Assembly (NCBI GenBank): GCA_037952775.1
Contig: JBANAY010000003.1
Location: 18,476,001 to 18,540,000 of the forward strand
DNA length: 64,000 nucleotides
Direction of reading: 5' to 3'
DNA from: Clonostachys chloroleuca
Lineage: Eukaryota; Ascomycota; Sordariomycetes; Hypocreales; Bionectriaceae
The position numbers were made by a program, and so were the translations under genes. Positions 10,721 to 23,625 of the stretch are shown here, one piece after another (position 1 is the first letter of the stretch; every line of letters starts with the position of its first letter). The notes under the pieces were generated by a model, which worked only from the letters and a program-made list of their open reading frames with translations, had not been told where the DNA came from and did not search any database.

Positions 10721-12960
10721 TCAGTCAATCTTAGCATTTGCCAGACTCCGAGCTGCTGGGTTGCTCAGGTTATTCACCTGCCGCACGGCCTTGGTCTTGT
10801 ACTTGCTCTGCTTCCGTAATCGCTTTCTCGCCACCATGACTGGCACGGAGCTCTTGGTGACTAGATAGTTGGAGAATGACCCTAGGATAACACTGCAGCA
10901 TGTGGTTAGCATATTTATGTAAACGAACCGTCTCGATGAGTGACTTCTTACCCTTTCAAGGCACTGCGTCCCCTACTTCCTATCACAACGAGAGTGGGTT
11001 CCACCAGATCAATCACCTCGGTGATGAGGTGCTTGGGGTTCTTGCAGTGGAGTACCTCCACCACCACTCGCACTTGCAGCTGTGTCTTTCTTAGCAGACG
11101 AAGTAGCCTGTCCGTGATATCCTGGACCGCCCGGTTGCGTTCCTCCTCTGCCCTGTTCCATTCGCCCCGCCCTGAAGGAGCAGGTGAAGCTCCCGGAGTG
11201 CCGGTAGATTCTCCCCGTCTGCTGCTAAGGACTGACTGCCGCTTAAGCTCCGAGACCTGAGTTCCAATTGCTGACACTTTGGTGTTGGCTAGTGTGTTGA
11301 TGGCGGCAGCCTGTTCCTTCATCGCCTTGGGTTCATCCGGAATCAGTGCGCCCTCTCCAGCGTAAATGCCCGTTTCCTCATCAACACAGTAGATGGCAAT
11401 TAAAGTATCACCGTCGCGAAGAACTGTCCCAATGGCCCATTCTAAAGCATGAGCTGATTCGTCACTGAGGTCTGTCGCAACCAGGTATTTCCTGAGTCTG
11501 TGGTGTTCTTCCTCTGCTAATTGTGCAATTTTCTGGTATTCTCCTCGGTAAATGATCCGAATCGCCCGGTGGGCAGTATTTTGGATATTTGTCATGGTAA
11601 AAGAAAGATTTTGGGCCGTCTTGATGTCGTCATAGTCAGCCTCCTCATCCGAGTCTATGACGGATGGGGTAGCTGAGTTTGGATGACGATCGTAGCTGGT
11701 GTTGGGGTGTACTGCGTTCTTCGACTTGACCGTTGTCCCAGATGTGTTGGTTATTTTAATCTCAGGTTCCGGAATCAGTGACCTGTATTGATAAGGCTGC
11801 TGCGATGCAATGTCCTTCCGCTCCTCTTCCGCCGCTGCAAGGAGACTCAGCGTCGGGCGTTCTCCCTTGGCGCCATCGCCATCACCCTCGCCCTTAGCAT
11901 CCGGGTTGAGGGTTCTCGGAGTCTTCTTGCGTCCGCGATCCTCATCGTCCGTTGAATAGGCATCCTCTTCGTCACTGGAGCCCAGGTGCTCCCCGTCTGG
12001 ACCGAGGTAGTCCTTCACCAGTCTACCCTCACCTACTTCATCATTGCGCTTCCGCATTGGTAGCTGAGCTAGTGTTCCACTAGAGTTCAGAAGATGCACA
12101 TCAGACAGCCTACGGTAGGCACTGTTGATATCCACAACACCCCCATCTGCCAGATATGCCTTTCCAGGAACAAGCTGGGGACCAAAGGTGGCCGGGGACC
12201 TAGATCGGCTCCCTAGACGATTGTGAGGTGACTTGGACTGGTTACCCAGGCGCGAGGGAAGTCCGCCGAGAGAATTGTTTCGCCCACGCTCATTAGGAAA
12301 TTGTAGACCGCTCAGATCAGCACCTTTCAGAGCCTCACCAAGACTGGAGGGGATGGCTTTTTTGGAACTGCTGCTAGATGATTTCTTCTTCTTCTGCGAA
12401 GCCCTTAGCGGAAGCTGATTGCCCCCAAGGTTATTGTAGATCCCTGAGAATTGATAGTCTGCTGTGATATCAGCGCGGTTGGTTGCCCGAGGCCCGAAGT
12501 CTGCCGGCTTATACCCTGCATCGGACATGCTTCGGTGATGCGACGACTGACTAGCGCTTCGTATCTTGAAGGCTGACCCGGTTGGGGATGATGGTGTGCT
12601 GATTGGTAGCTTGGAGCTCTCTGCAGACGTCTTCTTGACGATGGAAGGCAATGGCGTGTCGAGGTCCAGCATGCTTCGCACTGGGGGCTGCGTTGTAGGG
12701 CTTGTCTTGATCTCGCCGGGCCCTTCCTCCTCAATGTCGAGCATGCTCCGCACAGGCGACCGACCGGTTGCGTATGGGCTGGCTGTTCTGCGCTCCTGCT
12801 CTGGCGGAGGCGCCTCCTTCGGCTTGTTCTCGAGCAGAGCCAGAACCTCCTGTCTCTCCATATCGAGCATGGCATCAATGCTCATCGGGCGGTCACCCAT
12901 AGGGGTAGGTGCCGCCGACCTGGCGGAGCCCCGAGAGGAGCTTCTCTGGTATGGGTACAT
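10721..12960 (-). CDS. Universal stress protein (UspA-type) domain protein with long disordered N-terminus
   Basis: Exons 10952..12960 and 10721..10892 (726 residues) are joined by an intron with GTAAGA donor and CTGCAG acceptor. The USP fold begins near residue 485 (KYLVATDLSDESAHALEWAI) and ends near 695. It carries the ATP-binding signature G-2X-G-9X-G(S/T), seen as GSRGRSALKGVILGS and split by the intron after ALKG. A serine-rich disordered insert of about 90 residues lies inside the domain. The first about 480 residues are low-complexity with three copies of a short motif (SIDAMLDMER, PVRSMLDIEE, PVRSMLDLDT) and acidic stretches. ATG 12960 is used because the longer ORF begins at a GTG. 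USP proteins with this signature bind ATP and act in stress responses; the specific role of this fungal long form is not known to me. Confidence 0.8.
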
Positions 12961-14241
12961 GATGGCGTTTTTCCCCAACACTGGTCTCCTGAACTACCCT
13001 CGTTGTTCTTCCTTCCTCTCCTGGGACTTTGTTTCTTCCCTGCCGGCGGAAGACAGCCACCCAAAGAGGATCCCGGGCGGAAGACCGCAAGTCTTGCGTG
13101 CCGCAGCAGCAGCGGATATGATATCTCGTTGCGCGAGGCCAGAGGAGCGGCTGGTTCTGAAGCTACAGCCAATGCTCAGATCATGGCCTCGGCGCGCGAC
13201 CAGGTATTTGTATTTTAGGCTCCCTGCAATTGGGCGGTTGGCGGGAGAGATGCTTCGGAAAACTGTTCAAGGGTGGCTCGAGCTTTAGGACAAAGCGGGG
13301 GAAAGTCGGTATTGATGAAGAGAGAATCGCTGCTTGGCCAAGTGGGGTGGCGACCGAGTTTCGGGCTGTCCTAGATACGACCTTTTGGAAGCTATCGGCG
13401 GTAAAGTCGTGTGGAAAGATGGGGCAGGAGCTGCCAAGTGCTGTCGGGGCAGGTGGTGATATAGGGTGCTGATGGTGATGCTCGTTGTGGAGGCAAGCCT
13501 GGCGCTGGAGGATGCGTGGTGGATAGAGGGTTGCACAGTGGAGTGAACACTGAGGCGCAGACCTGGGGACTACTGGCGGGTCCGCCCCGAGTTAAGATTC
13601 TAGGTTCCTCAGGGAGCGGGGTTGGCTGCGACTCCCCCAATTAGATACTTGTCAGCGTATCAGGCTGTCAAGAATGTAGATGTATCTCCCGCCTTCTCAC
13701 ATGTGGAGGGGTCGGCTGCCAGCACTGATTCGCAACTAAAACTCGACTCAACCCAATCATTCCGAGCTAAATTTGAAGCCTGTAAGGCGGGGACATCTTC
13801 AGGATGGGGATAGACACATGTATACGTAATCAGCCTAACGGAAGTGATGAGGATACCCTCGGAACAAGTAGTGCTCTAGTTTATTGTCAGTGCCGAGGGA
13901 AGAACCATTTCATACTTGCCAGGCGGACTCGAGCTTATTCGAACTCAATCTCCCCCATTGGCGGGCTAGTGCTCATTCCATCCATCAGCATTTTGAGTTT
14001 TGCGTAGATAAGAGCATGTAAGGAAGGATGGAAAGGAAAGACCACTCTTTTTCTTGTGTTCACTGGGTACCTGTACCTAGGTAGCATGTCACAGGGGCCT
14101 CGCATGCAGGTCTGAGATGCAGCCCTGAATAGGCATCGCCAAAAATCCAAGTCTGGTTATACATCTATATTGTTACATTTCAACACCTTAAGATATGTAT
14201 TACACAGCACAGTGCCACATTCCGGAATCATATCCAAGTTT
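12961..14241. other. Intergenic region upstream of USP gene
   Basis: Probably the promoter and leader of the USP gene near 12961-13600, then the 3' side of the uS7m gene. The composite GGTACCTGTACCTAGGTAGC occurs at about 14067-14086. No gene is supported. Confidence 0.5.
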
Positions 14242-15344
14242 TTACATCCTCTTCTTTCCCTTGAACGTGCTGCCGGCGTTCGCTCGTGATGCAGTTCCCT
14301 GCTTGTGAATTATCTTTCTCCTGTCCCAGACAGTTGATCGCCCCTCGATTACAGCGATAATTTCCTCTGCGACTCGCTGTGGGAATTGTTTCCGGCCACT
14401 GCCCTTGGATGGCTTCTTCTCGACCACATCAAGGATCCATGAGAAGGCCTGTCGGCGACGCTGTCGCACAGCAAGTGGCATGGGAACTTCCAGAGCACGA
14501 CCTCCACCTGCAGCTCCCGCAATATTCCTGACTTTAATTAAGGGCGCAACCGAGTCGATAGCAATGGTAATATAAAGAACGGGGTTGAGCGGGAGGTGAG
14601 AGGCTGGCGGGGTGCCTGGAAGAAGAGGGAATTTCGGGCTGTAAATCGGCTCGGGCGCCATCCGGAGAAAGTTCATGATAATGGACATATTCTAATTCCA
14701 ATTGATCGTGTTAGATCACCCGTAGATAGTACCAGAGAAAGACAGGCATATGCATGATGTCAACTTACCCTCTGGGCCGCGGCAAGCTTCCCGTCCTTCA
14801 TAAGTAGACGAGTCAATTGGTCCAGGACAGGATGGTAACGCTTCTTCACGTTGAAGTCCTCGGGGTAAGGCTGTGTGGGTAAGGGAAACTTGAATCCAGG
14901 TGTGAGATTGCCAGCTTCCGCGACCTTGCTATCAGCCTGGGCAACAAGAGCCTCGGCCTCAGCAGGAGGCCGAATAACGCCCTCTTCATATAGAGAGTCC
15001 TCCTGCGCTTGGGTCAGGCCACCCTCCGCCCCGCTGGCAGCCACACGCCCGCCATAGAAAAGATTGTGAAGGTCTTGATCGCTTAATCGATCCTCGGGCC
15101 CGGATTCGGAGCTAGCGGCGGCATCTGTGGCTGGGTTTGCCGATTGAGAAGAGACGGGAGTTTTGGATTCTGGTTGGAGAAAATCGGAGATGTTCGTTGA
15201 TCGTGGAGGTTGCCCGTCATTAGATTCGTTGGAGTACCATTGTCTTCGAGAAATTGCGCAAAAGGACTCGGGTTGGGAAGCAATTGGCCTAGACCTAATT
15301 GCAAGAGCCCTGCAGGCGCCCCAAACCTTGGATCTTGCAGCCAT
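14242..15344 (-). CDS. RSM7: Mitochondrial small-subunit ribosomal protein uS7m (RSM7)
   Basis: Exons 14769..15344 and 14242..14691 give 341 residues; the intron has GTAAGT and ATTAG borders. The first about 40 residues are basic and lack acidic residues (MAARSKVWGACRALAIRSRP), as expected for a mitochondrial presequence. A disordered linker follows, then the S7 domain from about residue 165 to the end. The S7 hallmark is seen as GGGRALEVPMPLAVRQRRRQ, equivalent to the bacterial [20 protein letters not shown] region. S7 binds the 3' domain of small-subunit rRNA near the mRNA exit. The protein is longer than bacterial S7 (about 156 residues), as usual for mitochondrial forms. ATG 15344 is preferred over an upstream non-ATG extension. 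Confidence 0.9.
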
Positions 15345-16966
15345 ATCGATCCTCCCCGGCGTATATAACTTTCTAGAGGCTCTGAATTGTTCGTCACATT
15401 GATCCACGATGAAATTTCCAGCTTGGCACCCGTTGGTCGGTGATCGGATTAATATTTGATCCACCGCACGTCAAGCTCCAACCGTCGAATAAGCTGCTTA
15501 TTAAGCTTCTCCTCCTCACAACTTCAACGTGACGATGAACACTTCTTGTTGTACGCATTGACAATTCATCAGCCAGAGTTTTGCGTAATCTAATGTTCAG
15601 TGAACATAATTCAGCTGGAGACTGCCTGTTACAATATAGACGTTTGAGCGTTTTGAGTAACCAATTCGGATCGGCCAGCTCCGAAATCTGCTGCATATCA
15701 TTGGCATACAAAAACATTCGATAACAGGCACCACTCTGGAACACTAGTCTTGACAACTTAGCTGATTCAAGACTGATCCAAGATGCAGCATCCCAATGTA
15801 AGCCGGGGATCAGAAAAAGCAAAGAAACGAAAATTACCAATCTAATCCTGGCCGCATATGGCAAGGAAACCTTTCCTCTCACAGCATGTGGGCGGTGACC
15901 ACGCCACAACCAAGCAGGCTCTGTCGGCAGTAGCGCTTGTAACACACAGTGATACTACGGTAATCAATTGAGACAGCTTGATAGTCACTCCTGCTGCTTA
16001 CATTAAATCTCACACCGACTACCTCTCGAAGGCAGCTAGAGCTTCGTTTAGCGGCCAACCTTCCATGTAGCGTTTTAACCCAGCTTGGAGCCCCATTGAA
16101 AATGGACATCTCAACCTGACTTCTAAGCTTTGCCTCATGTTCATCACTGGAGACCCCCGGCAGATAAGAAACAATCCATGTATTCCACGTGTGGCCATAT
16201 GGGACCCTAAATGTTCCCATCGTTTCCCGTGCAATTTACGCTAAATGCTCCCCTGTTGCTCCGTCCGGTAAAACTTCCTGATATCCAAACAAGACTCTCC
16301 GTCAGTTGCATTCCGCCAAGGTCCCCATTAATAACCAGAAATTGAAGAGAAAGACAGAAGGAAATAAATGAAATGAAATGAGAAATGAGAAACCAGCATC
16401 TCTAAAGTGTCTTCAATCTTCGACGCCTTCCATGCCAACTCCCCATATGCAAACAATGTGAGCTGGCTCTTGGGAAAATTTTGCTTTTAGTTTTTTGCCC
16501 GTGTGCTCCCGTGTCGACTCCCTTTCGCCTTGACAATGTCATTATGCTTCTCCTATTCCACTTGGGCGGGATGAACCGCCGACGAAAGATGAACCAAAAG
16601 AAACCGATGCCAAACACACACAAGGAAATCGTATTAGTCTCCCCTGGATGAGTAAATCCCCCGAGCATTGCCCTTGAGCCGATAATTCAAGGCTTTGAGA
16701 ACTCCGTCAAACAAAGAGTATAAATCGAACCAGCATGATAGCATGTCTGGGCAAGACATGTGGAAATGAAAACGTGGGCCCCAGGTCTCTGTTCTAAGTT
16801 AGACCTGATGGCCGGAGCACTACCAGACCGCTCGTGAGAGATCAGTGTTGGTAGTGTATGAGTTTGCGTGTGGGTGAAATCCAAAAGTATAACGGAGAGA
16901 GGTTTTCAAACGTGGGTATGTGTAAGTCCTAATACCCAGAGCAAGGACTGTGGCGAGCGGGCATGC
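15345..16966. other. Intergenic stretch with two unexplained minus-strand open frames
   Basis: Minus-strand open frames at 15394-15945 (183 codons) and 15879-16220 (113 codons, ATG 16220) are longer than expected by chance but resemble no family I know. Composition is less GC-rich than the neighbouring genes. They may be chance or a decayed gene. Nothing else is supported. Confidence 0.35.
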
Positions 16967-17423
16967 TTAGATACCCATGAGCCAATTATATGCCACTTCG
17001 GCGACATCTTCCTTGGCATTGTTGAGATATCTACCATCATACCAATACCTGGCAGAATGGCAGTGTCCATCAATGACGACTTTGCTAGACCATGCAGTTC
17101 GTCCGCCTAGGTGAATCACGTTAGTACGCAGCACCCAGGGTGGTAAAACACAATGAACTGTTGTCTCAGAGGGGGCTGGGTGAGTCTTACCACGGCGGTC
17201 TGAGAACATCTGGAAGACTGGTTGGGGGATTTGTGCCTCGCGGCAACATTCTGTACGTCATGGCATGTCAGTAAAAGATAGCATGGAGGGGAGGAAGGGG
17301 AACAGAGGTGGAATCTGAATATTGAGACGACCCGGAGAGGAATGCTATACCTTCGAGGCGATCCTGCCATGACATACCGCCAGACATAGAGCTCGATGAT
17401 GTGGACATGATAGCAGTGGTCAT
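16967..17423 (-). CDS. Small double-stranded-RNA-binding-domain-like protein
   Basis: Three short exons, 17351..17423, 17191..17250 and 16967..17106, join in one frame to a 90-residue protein. Introns are 17251-17350 (GTATAG...TACAG) and 17107-17190 (GTAAGA...CCTAG). After a serine-rich start (MTTAIMSTSSSSMSGG) the sequence is SWQDRLEECCREAQIPQPVF, then a Gly-rich strand with RTAWSSKVVIDGHCHSARYW, ending in NNAKEDVAEVAYNWLMG. The order helix, three strands, and a C-terminal helix with the (K)xxA(K/E)xxA(A/E) pattern is that of a dsRBD. The final helix has AKEDVAE where canonical domains have KKxAK, so RNA binding is uncertain. The gene is tiny and easily missed. ATG 17408 is an alternative start, and the function is unknown. 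Confidence 0.65.
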
Positions 17424-18618
17424 GTCTAAGTGGATCGATGAGATGGTGGCCGTGTAAGAATTCAAGATGGGTAGGTGTAAGTCGGAACGGATATCTCAAG
17501 ATGCAATTGTATGAAGGTGTTGAGAGACCAAAGGGCTGAATAAGGATTCACGCAACGTGGGGGAGTAGAGAATGGCCGGGGGAGATCAAGAGGGAGAGCA
17601 GGGCAGGAGTTGGGCTCTGGGGTCCTCTTATATGTCGAAACCCAACAGCCACTTCAATGGCACAACACTGGCCTTGTCCACCTGGGAAGTCCCAGACCAA
17701 AAGGTTTCAAGAGGCACAGTAAGAGAAGAAATACCGGCAGATGAGGACGAGGGAAAAGAGAGGCGCGAGAAAGAAGCGGAGTGAGAGTGTAAGTATAGAA
17801 AGAGTGCTTGGCGCCGGTCCGGTGCTTTACCTCAGACTGGGTGGAAGTGATGTGGCAGAAAGTGGATTAGTTGCGTCTCTGCCGATGCCCAGTGAAGCCA
17901 GAAGGTGTATATGTACTGCCTGTTCCGTTGGATGTAAGTAGCTTCCCGATGCGAGGAACGACAATGGCATGACTGCCGGGTTTCTGTCCTGGTGGTTTCT
18001 CTCGATCCTGTGTCCCCGTTACAATGAACAGCACAGCATACGGCAAATTGCATGGGAGGGATATGAAGAAAGGAAGGGCAAGGGGGGCGGGGATAATAAG
18101 AAGCCGGGTTGCAAAATGTATTTATTTCATTATAATGAATACAAGATCAGGTGGAGGGAAAGGGGCGTGTAATGAGCGAAAATGAAGAATCCTGGGTCAT
18201 CCCAATTTTCTCCCACTCCTGGCTGTCAGGATCTCTTCCAAATAGTCGGTATAGGACCAGTAGCTCATTACTACATGAGAAAAGGTAAAGCGAAAAAGCA
18301 AAGAAATAAAACCAAGCCAAAGACATTCGTTTTTCCAAACACTACGTATCTGGCCGGAGCCGAGGGGGTAGAGCGAAGGGGCCATGGCTAATCTGATTAC
18401 CAGCATGCAAAATCCAACCAGACCAGACAGGGCTGTCATTGCTTTTTTCCTCTTGGACGTTGGGGGTGAAATGATGGGATGGGTTACGGTGGGAATTGGG
18501 ACTAGACTTGTTTGTGTAAGTGCGATCGACCAGCCAGAGGCTACTCTTGCACCTTCAGCTCACCGGGCTGGGCGGCCAAGGTATGGAGCCGGGTTGGCGG
18601 CGTGTCATAGCGGTGGTA

Positions 18619-18682
18619 AAGGAAGGGGAAGGGGAAGGGAAGGGAAGGGGTCGAGGTGGTGACAGGGAGGGAGGGCAGGGGG
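18619..18682 (+). repeat. Polypurine GGGAA tract with two G-quadruplex motifs
   Basis: At 18625-18650 five runs of 3-4 G are separated by AA. At 18665-18682 four runs of 3-5 G are separated by A, A and CA. Both fit the G3+N1-7 quadruplex pattern. The purine strand is the plus strand. Confidence 0.8.
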
Positions 18683-20208
18683 AGCCCACGGGGAGCTCCC
18701 GATCGAGTACAGGCAAACAAGCATTGTACATGCAGACCAAGTGTGCAGCCAAGCGTAGGTATTTGCATCGAGGACAAAGCTGGTAATTTGGCGGCAGAGG
18801 CCTGGAGTCGACGTAGTAAGGCAAGACAGAGGAGCAAAAGGCGGAGAAAAGCTGTCGCTGCTGGCCAGACGCCCGATTGGATTGCCTCCCAACGCAATTA
18901 GAAGAAGGTCCGTGTACGACTACTACTGTAGGCAACGTAGATCCGAGCCGCATGTTTGGGTCTTGGATTGGGAAATAGCACACGCTTCCAGGACACGGAC
19001 CCTCTGCGGTGGCTCTGCGTGGGAAGCCTGGCAAGCCCCTCCTGCCTCCCTGCCGTTGGCAGTGGTAGTGAGCATGCCGGACCGTATATCCACATCAAAT
19101 ATCATTTGATCTCCTGTCCATGCCTTCCTTGGGCGCTACGTGATGTAATGGGGCATGTCCACCATGCTGGGAGAAGGAGCGAAGCCGCGGGAGAATCGTT
19201 ACGGAAGGAACGCGGTGAGTGGCAGCAGCTGCTTGCCTGTCACCACCTGCCATGTACGATGTACCGGCCTTCACACCCATTCACGACCCACGGGCTGAGG
19301 CGATCATGGGCATCATCATCGTGGGGTTGAGAATTTTGAGCTCTCCTCATAGGCAAGCCAGCTGCAGGTCGTCTTAGCTGATGGGCCCTCGAGCTAGCTG
19401 GGGTTCCAACGGGTCCACGAGTGGGCTGGTTCCAGCACCAGGCATTATCTGGCAAACACTTCGTGTCGGCCGCTAACACAGGGCCCGACGGACCCATTAT
19501 CATTTGACCCTATCGCGAGTTTGTCAAAGAGCGCCCATGCCCAGGCACTAGCATCCATCTACAAGGTGCTGGTTACATAGGGATATGGTCGGAGTTCACG
19601 GTGCCTGCTATGAACAAACGTCCTGTCTGCCCTATCCTTCTTCAACAACCACAGTTGACATCAGTTGGAACTGCTCAATGCGCAGTGTGTCAGACATCAA
19701 ATGCCTCGAAACCCGCCGGATGCGTCCGGCAAATGAGACAAGTCAGATCAAGCCGAAAAGAACAAAGTCAACCCAACAAGGGGGTCAGGAAGCCCACTTT
19801 GGAAGATCATAGGATACGTGATTGATGCGCAAAAGACCGTTATTGCTACGCTGTCTCCTACTGGTCCATGGTAACACGCGAAACCCTCGGCAAGAGCGTT
19901 TGAGATGAGGAAAAAGAAACGGTTACACGGGCTAAGCAGACGCGCAGAGCAGGCATCCAATGGCCTCGACGGGAAAAGAAAATTTCTCTCACAACAGACG
20001 AAGACAAGACCCTGCTCAATGCCGCGACGCGCAGGAAGAAGCAAAACTACTGCCAACGGGGTGAAGACATGGCAAGAAAAAGCAACTTTGCTGATAGCGC
20101 CTTGGCCACAACGCGCGCAATGAGCACACGTGATGCTTCATCCTACCAGCACACCCTGTCCAGGCCCGAGCTTGTTCTGTCACCCACGCACTGCGGGCGC
20201 GCGTATAG

Positions 20209-20232
20209 GACAATCAAAGTGCTTTGATTGTC
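20209..20232. repeat. 24-bp perfect inverted repeat (11-bp arms, 2-nt centre)
   Basis: GACAATCAAAG at 20209-20219, TG centre, CTTTGATTGTC at 20222-20232. The arms are exact reverse complements. It lies in the gene-poor region with no gene nearby to explain it. Confidence 0.85.
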
Positions 20233-23200
20233 ATCTAGCCTTGTTCTGGCTTTGGTCGATCCAATTGAACTATTGATTTCCGACAGCTTCCCCCCAGGTC
20301 CCCACGGAGGTACTTGCTGCCAACTCGCAATACATTAAGTGGCACACTTGTACTTGCATATCAGGCATACCAGGATCAATTTCTTACATGCAACCATCCC
20401 AGGACATTGCACATACATATCAATTATTACTATATGCATTCCCTAGATCGAAAAGAAACCGTGCTTCGCCTCGGCTCTATCAACGCATAATTAATGCATC
20501 GATCTGAAGGCCGGTATATACTAGCCTTGGCCCCCAAAGCCGTGATCCGTGTCGTTCCTAGCCGATCCATCCTTAGATTGCGGAGAGCATAATACTACAC
20601 TAATGACATGTTTACATGGATTTGATATTGGAAAGGCAGAGTGATGAGACAACACAACTGCACACGAGAATTACAGTGGCGACATGTTCGTCCATACGAT
20701 TCGGTCAGGCGATCGGTCCAAATTCATGTCGCAAATCCACCCCAAGTCTAAAGTCCATTCGTTCTGAGATAGGCCAGTTAATGTTCTAACCAGTTCGGTC
20801 TTGCTGGCTGTCGGCATATTTCCGCTCCTGTACATTTATGCACTCCGGTGTATACATACCATACGCCTATGCTCACTTACCTACGCCATAATACATACAT
20901 ACATACCCAAGCTCGTCTGACAGGCCACCGACGAGGATACCATGCTATCGTGAACCACAGTAGTGGAACGCATAGGTGTACTGCCTCCGTCATCAGACGT
21001 GTGGTAATTTACGTTCCCGGTATGTGACTATGCTCTTAGCCGACAGTGGTAGGAAATATGATCAACTATTGCCGTCTTAAAGATCACCAGCGACAAAAGC
21101 GAAGCCAAGCTTCATATCCTGACGTTGCTTGCCCCCATCGGCCCCCCTCAACCCCCCACGCTGTCTCGCACTCTGCTTTGCTGTTACCTGGGTCTTGATA
21201 ATCACGGCTTGCAAATCCGTCTCAAGCCAAGGTTTCGGGCCGCTCTCAACCAGCCACATATGGATGAGACTGCAATGGTGTACTGATCGACCTCTTCAGC
21301 TGATGTCGATTACGCATCAAGGGAAGCTGGCGCTGTGCCATGACGATAGAAATCAATTATGTTATCTTGGACGGCCGCTGGAGCCCAAAGACGTACACTG
21401 TTGATGATGCTAGCTGGGAGGGGGACTCCCAGCTGCAGCCATGCTCCAATAATCAGACGTGGTGAGGGCGCGCTAGGTGGTATAATGCAGGCCCTCCTAT
21501 GAAACTAGAGGAATTGATCATCGAGTCTTTCTTCTTTCGCCCATTCCTTCTCATCTTCTGTTTTTGAGGGCGTGTTCAGGAAAAGCGGCCTCCAAAGCTT
21601 ATCCTGTAGATTTATTCAAGAAACACTAAGAACGATTTGGCAGGGCCATCCATGATGGAAAGCCTAACTTGTAAGTATTGGCATGTGCTATGCTTCCGAG
21701 CCCTGTGTCAGGGAGGACACGAACATCAAAGCATGTCGACGATGAGCCGGATTGGTGTGTGGGATGTGGCTGCTTTTTCGTTGTGCTGTGTTGTACAAGA
21801 TGATCTATCAGCTGGGCTTGACCGTTCCCCCCCAAGGGGTGGCCAACACGCAACGGCAGGGCTACTTACAGCCTCGAGGCCTTATTTGCTCACATTACAG
21901 GCTGGCTGATGCTGTGTGTGTGGTACGGCCGCCGTTATAGTTCAGCATCCCGGTATTTTGCAGCCCTCCCCCTCCATTGCAAGGGTGGCAAGGGCTGACC
22001 CGTCTCTCTAGATCCCAACGGGGCGGGACGGTTGGTGTGACCAGTGTGCGAGGGAGGGCTGGACGAAGCAACCCATCATGTTTATTAGCTGAACAGCTGG
22101 AAGGGATGGGTGCCTCTGGCATGAAGGCGTACGTGGGCGAGCAGCCAGCCAGTCGCTACTTTTCCTTTCTTTTTCTCTCATCACACGTGCAACCCAAAGG
22201 TAGCTCAGGTTGCCGGTTGTTCCCACTCCTTCCTACCCTTTCGCACCTGGCCCCATTTCACCCCTCAGCCGCGGGCTCCTCCCATGTTGCCTTTCTAGCC
22301 TTCATCCGGCCCCCCGTCCCCTGCCTCCCTGCTTAGGTCCTGATGCAGCCGGTCAAGATAGCATTGCCGTGACATATGACTGATCATTTTACAAAATCCC
22401 GGGGGATGGATCATCAGCAGTTTGCGGCAAGGGAGACCATGATGCCAGCAATATTCACGTACTAATCTACTCGACGCAGGCATGTACACATCCTACATGC
22501 ATAGGTACATATATGGACAGCACTACCTACATGACGCCGACCCAGCTTCCATGTAGAGATGTACATCGCAGCTGAGGCGCCGTTGACGGCGCCTGATATT
22601 GATCCGAAGGCCACACGCCATCTGGCGAATCAATAATACAAGTTCACCGAAATATGCCATGTCTGCCATAGTAAAGACGATGGTATATGCAGTCGTGGCT
22701 AGCTTCGCACTTCCTACCTATAAAGCCGCCGTGATGGTTCAAGAGAGCGGGCAGATACAACAAGCCAGTAACAGAGTGTATACAGGTTGCGTCTAGGGTT
22801 CCCAGGGTCTAATGGGGTCTTCGTATCAAGTTCCCTGAGTTTCTTAACTGAGAGCTCTTGGCTCATTCGTCTGCTCTCTTTGGGCACCGGTCAGCTCGAT
22901 CCAGACTACGGAGAACCCGCGGGGCCGCAGGACTAGAACATGGCTTCTATCAATCCAGTATAGTATGGTGATGAAGGATGGGCAATTGTTGGCTCGGTTA
23001 AGCAGGCGATGCAGATAGAGGTACGCATGTGGGCGTCTCGCCGTGCCAAGTGCATATTACAGCGTTCAAGATGCAATATTATGCCTCTGCCCCCCGGCCT
23101 GCGCCTGTTAGAGAAGGCGATCCTTGCCAATTATATCTACATACATCTTCTATGCGCCCGAACTCAAACCCCGGATGTCAGTCATTCGACGCACGTACGC

Positions 23201-23624
23201 GCATCATAATCGGGCAGGCCGGCTGCATAGTGCTGGATATGTACGCTCAGGTGCGGAGGTGCAGCGGCCCACTGCCAGGTTGAGGAAGCCGAAGGAGAAG
23301 GAAAAAGGAAAACACAAAATCATCCCTCCGTCACGAAGTATCGCTCTACGTCAGTAACCACACCGACCGGGACTTCCAAAATGGAGGAAACAAGATGAAG
23401 TAACAACAGAATAGCAGACAGCAGATCCGGGTTGGTCAGGCTCTCTGGGCCCGAGTGTGGCCGGTAGCGGTCCATTAGGCTGGCACACGAACTGATTCGT
23501 CACACCAAGGCGAACAAGTCGAGTTCCCTCCAGCTGGCCTTGGTTGTTCTGGGATCGGGCCTCACTCTTCGATAGGGCCAGCCTGTTCAGTTCCTCAAAC
23601 ACTTGCACATGTTGCCATCACATC

Positions 23625-23625
<1 letters not shown>

